From the NCBI GenBank assembly GCA_900313475.1, contig OMRJ01000016.1, forward strand, positions 1 through 5,918: DNA of 5,918 nucleotides, written 5' to 3'. The notes below the pieces were generated by a model that saw only the letters and a program-made list of their open reading frames with translations, searched no databases and was not told where the DNA came from. The position numbers were made by a program, and so were the translations under genes. The first letter of the stretch is position 1. Each line of letters opens with the position of its first letter. The DNA is from an uncultured Eubacteriales bacterium. Its GTDB lineage: Bacteria > Bacillota > Clostridia > Oscillospirales > Acutalibacteraceae. Below, in pieces: positions 4,863-5,918 of the stretch.

Positions 4863-5398
4863 CAGCCGAGTCTCGCTCCCGGCTTAATGCCTACAAGTCC
4901 GAAGAACCAGTTTATCAGATTCGTGAAGAACTGCCCCAGCTGTGTGAGGAAGTTGATTATCGACGATCCGCCCTTGTTAACGAGGTTATAAGATACGATA
5001 ACGATATCGCATGTAATGCCCTTCTGCGCCGAGCCTACGGTGTAGACGCCGTTTTCATCGGGAATGAGCCTGTCTTTTCCGTCAACGGTGAAATCCGCCA
5101 TGTTGTCTTCGTTGGCATTTATAATGTCGACATAATAAGTGTCGGCGGCAAACGCTCTGTAGCAGGTGGCGTCGTTCTCGGCATAGCTGCCTATCATTTC
5201 GATCTTGAATCTGAAAACACCGCCGTCGGTGACGTAGTTCGTATCGGAATCAACGGGAACTACCTTAAACATTTTCTGCTGTTCCTTAAGCACCGTTACG
5301 GAGTGAGCCTTTGTATAACCGTCCGCAGCAAGCACTGCGGGAGCGGCGCACATAAGACAGATTACCGCGGCAAGAATTACCGCCAATACCTTTTTCAT
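4862..5398 (-). CDS. Small secreted protein with C-terminal amphipathic helix, unknown function
   Basis: I place the start at ATG 5398 (178 residues). It follows GAAGGAG (ribosome site, 5407-5412) by 8 bases and opens a clean signal peptide MKKVLAVILAAVICLMCAAP, ending AVLA before ADG. The frame remains open upstream to 5677, but that stretch covers the promoter and leader and reads as low-quality protein. The mature part is probably beta-rich: GGVFRFKIEMIGSY (59-72), YYVDIINANEDN (88-99), then LIPDENGVYTVG and ITCDIVIVSY (111-137), resembling a small Ig-like surface domain. Cysteines 79 and 130 could pair. The end (146-171) contains IINFLTQLGQFFTNLINWFF, an amphipathic or membrane-associating helix, then a basic tail. 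Such tails recur on clostridial exported proteins in my recollection; membrane tethering is inference. It shares an operon with panE. Confidence 0.75.
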   Translation of the reverse strand: MKKVLAVILAAVICLMCAAPAVLAADGYTKAHSVTVLKEQQKMFKVVPVDSDTNYVTDGGVFRFKIEMIGSYAENDATCYRAFAADTYYVDIINANEDNMADFTVDGKDRLIPDENGVYTVGSAQKGITCDIVIVSYNLVNKGGSSIINFLTQLGQFFTNLINWFFGLVGIKPGARLG

Positions 5399-5422
5399 TG
5401 TGACAACTCCTTCTTTTGTGCA

Positions 5423-5443
5423 GTCCGGCAAAAAACGACGGAC
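5423..5443 (-). other. Leader hairpin of the secreted-protein/panE operon
   Basis: GTCCG (5423-5427) and CGGAC (5439-5443) form a 5-bp stem with an 11-base loop, about 10 bases upstream of the ribosome site. The loop is T-rich on the minus strand. No T-run follows the stem, so it is not a terminator. Confidence 0.35.
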
Positions 5444-5465
5444 AAACACACAATTTTTCATATCA

Positions 5466-5494
5466 ATTATAACCGCTGCCGCGCAGATTTGCAA
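5466..5494 (-). promoter_or_regulatory. Promoter of the secreted-protein/panE operon
   Basis: On the minus strand TTGCAA (5489-5494) and a perfect TATAAT (5466-5471) are 17 bases apart. The predicted start near 5459 gives a leader of about 60 bases to ATG 5398. This promoter supports the internal start over the longer open frame. Confidence 0.8.
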
Positions 5495-5559
5495 CAGTTT
5501 CGGGCGAAAAAAAATATTCATCGGAAAAAATAACGCAATATGTTTGCGGCGATCGTGAA

Positions 5560-5599
5560 GACCGGCGGTGCTTTTGTTCTGCCGTCCGCCGTCTTTTTT
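5560..5599. terminator. GC-rich hairpin after the XRE remnant
   Basis: CGGCGG (5563-5568) pairs with CCGCCG (5586-5591), extended by GA/TC (5560-5561 with 5592-5593) after one bulged base. On the plus strand it is followed by TTTTTT (5594-5599), but no plus-strand gene ends here. On the minus strand it sits just after the XRE remnant's stop with only TTC following, so it would be a weak terminator for that gene. Confidence 0.35.
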
Positions 5600-5834
5600 A
5601 TTTATCCCGTACCGTGCTTTCGATTTCGGGAAGAATCTTTCTTGCGATAAGTACAGTTTGATCGAACAGGGTGTCAATGCTGCACTTCAACGCAAAACGT
5701 TCGGCATCCCCACTGTCGTTTACTCCTATTCCGAGGAGGGTGTCTGCCGAGCAGCCGAGAACGGTGCAGATGTTTTTCAGCGTTTTCAGTGACACTCCCG
5801 TGCAGCCGCCCTCGATATCGGATGAAATCCGTAT
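5598..5834 (-). pseudogene. Truncated XRE (Cro/CI) family regulator, N-terminal half missing
   Basis: The minus-strand frame from 5834 to the TAA at 5600-5598 encodes 78 residues beginning IRISSDIEGG. It continues CTGVSLKTLKNICTVLGC and SADTLLGIG. This is the second half of an HTH_3/XRE fold: the end of the recognition helix (SxIxxxE-GG), helix 4 (SLKTLKNICTVL) and the closing SADxLLG motif. A tail of about 40 residues follows (INDSGDAERF-like to ESTVRDK). Helices 1 and 2 are missing. An in-frame TAA lies at 5837-5835, exactly where the palindromic repeat copy B begins (5836). A GTG at 5795 could start a 65-residue product, but this would lack DNA-binding parts. The gene was most likely broken by insertion of, or recombination at, the repeat. 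The N-terminal part may lie beyond the right edge. Confidence 0.75.
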
Positions 5835-5835
5835 T

Positions 5836-5918
5836 TAGGCTGACGGGATTCGAACTCATGTCGCCCGTCAGTGCCCCTTTTCGGCACTTTTCGCCCTTTT
5901 CGTCTTGACTTGCGTCAG
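5836..5918. repeat. Palindromic dispersed repeat, copy B (continues beyond the window)
   Basis: The left terminus TAGGCTGACGGGATTCGAAC (5836-5855) is the inverted counterpart of the right end of copy A. An 8-bp inverted repeat CTGACGGG (5840-5847) / CCCGTCAG (5864-5871) encloses 16 bases. On the minus strand its loop holds TTCGAAT, a perfect tRNA T-loop consensus. The core 5865-5914 matches copy A at 47 of 50 positions. The hairpin is GTGCC/GGCAC, one pair shorter than in copy A. The second half is cut off by the window. Its left end coincides with the break in the XRE reading frame. Confidence 0.7.

Noticed and set aside
4811..5533. Plus-strand 240-codon open frame
   Set aside because: It lies antisense to panE, the secreted protein and its promoter, and its translation is arginine/cysteine-rich with no domain sense. 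It is a shadow frame.
5399..5677. Upstream extension of the secreted protein frame
   Set aside because: It spans a perfect promoter and a ribosome site and buries the signal peptide; the internal ATG at 5398 is far better supported.
5674..5859. Minus-strand 61-codon frame over the XRE remnant
   Set aside because: It is another frame of the XRE coding region, which reads clearly as a helix-turn-helix in the neighbouring frame.

Overview
The window looks like a chromosomal segment from a low-to-medium GC Firmicute, most likely an anaerobic gut clostridium of the Oscillospiraceae/Ruminococcaceae type. This rests on a clostridial-type pyruvate phosphate dikinase, AGGAGG-like ribosome sites, secreted proteins with short lysine-rich signal peptides, BspA-type leucine-rich repeats, and C-terminal Cys/His or amphipathic-helix tails of a kind I associate with clostridial surface proteins. 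The assignment is inference; there is no rRNA or other marker.

Layout. Every convincing protein gene lies on the minus strand. From left to right: the first 120 codons of ppdK (1-360, running off the left edge); a sialic-acid-lyase/DHDPS-family aldolase, nanA-like (538-1413); a 550-base stretch without a convincing gene (1414-1963); a secreted BspA-LRR protein (1964-3010); a small membrane-anchored protein resembling DUF1307 (3140-3736); a ketopantoate-reductase-family enzyme, panE-like (3843-4862); a small secreted protein (4862-5398) whose stop codon overlaps the panE start as TGATG; and the broken C-terminal part of an XRE-type regulator (5598-5834). Recognisable promoters (TTGCAA/TTGCAT or TTGACT plus TATAAT-like boxes) precede ppdK, nanA, the LRR gene and the secreted-protein/panE pair. 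Most units are therefore monocistronic, with one two-gene operon. A strong hairpin terminator lies after panE.

The most unusual material is a dispersed palindromic repeat in two copies. Copy A (about 1731-1912) sits between nanA and the LRR gene. Copy B (5836 to beyond the right edge) abuts the point where the XRE reading frame stops. A 50-base core is 47/50 identical between copies. The outer ends are inverted relative to one another (18/20 match) and resemble a tRNA T-arm. Copy A also carries three tandem 21-base units and lies inside what may be a plus-strand transcription unit: promoter at 1594-1623, T-tract at 1916-1928. This looks like a non-autonomous, MITE/REP-like element.

The genes do not form one pathway. 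ppdK serves central carbon metabolism, nanA sialic-acid or related keto-acid catabolism, and panE pantothenate or a related keto-acid reduction. The three exported or membrane-anchored proteins are surface accessory genes of unknown function.
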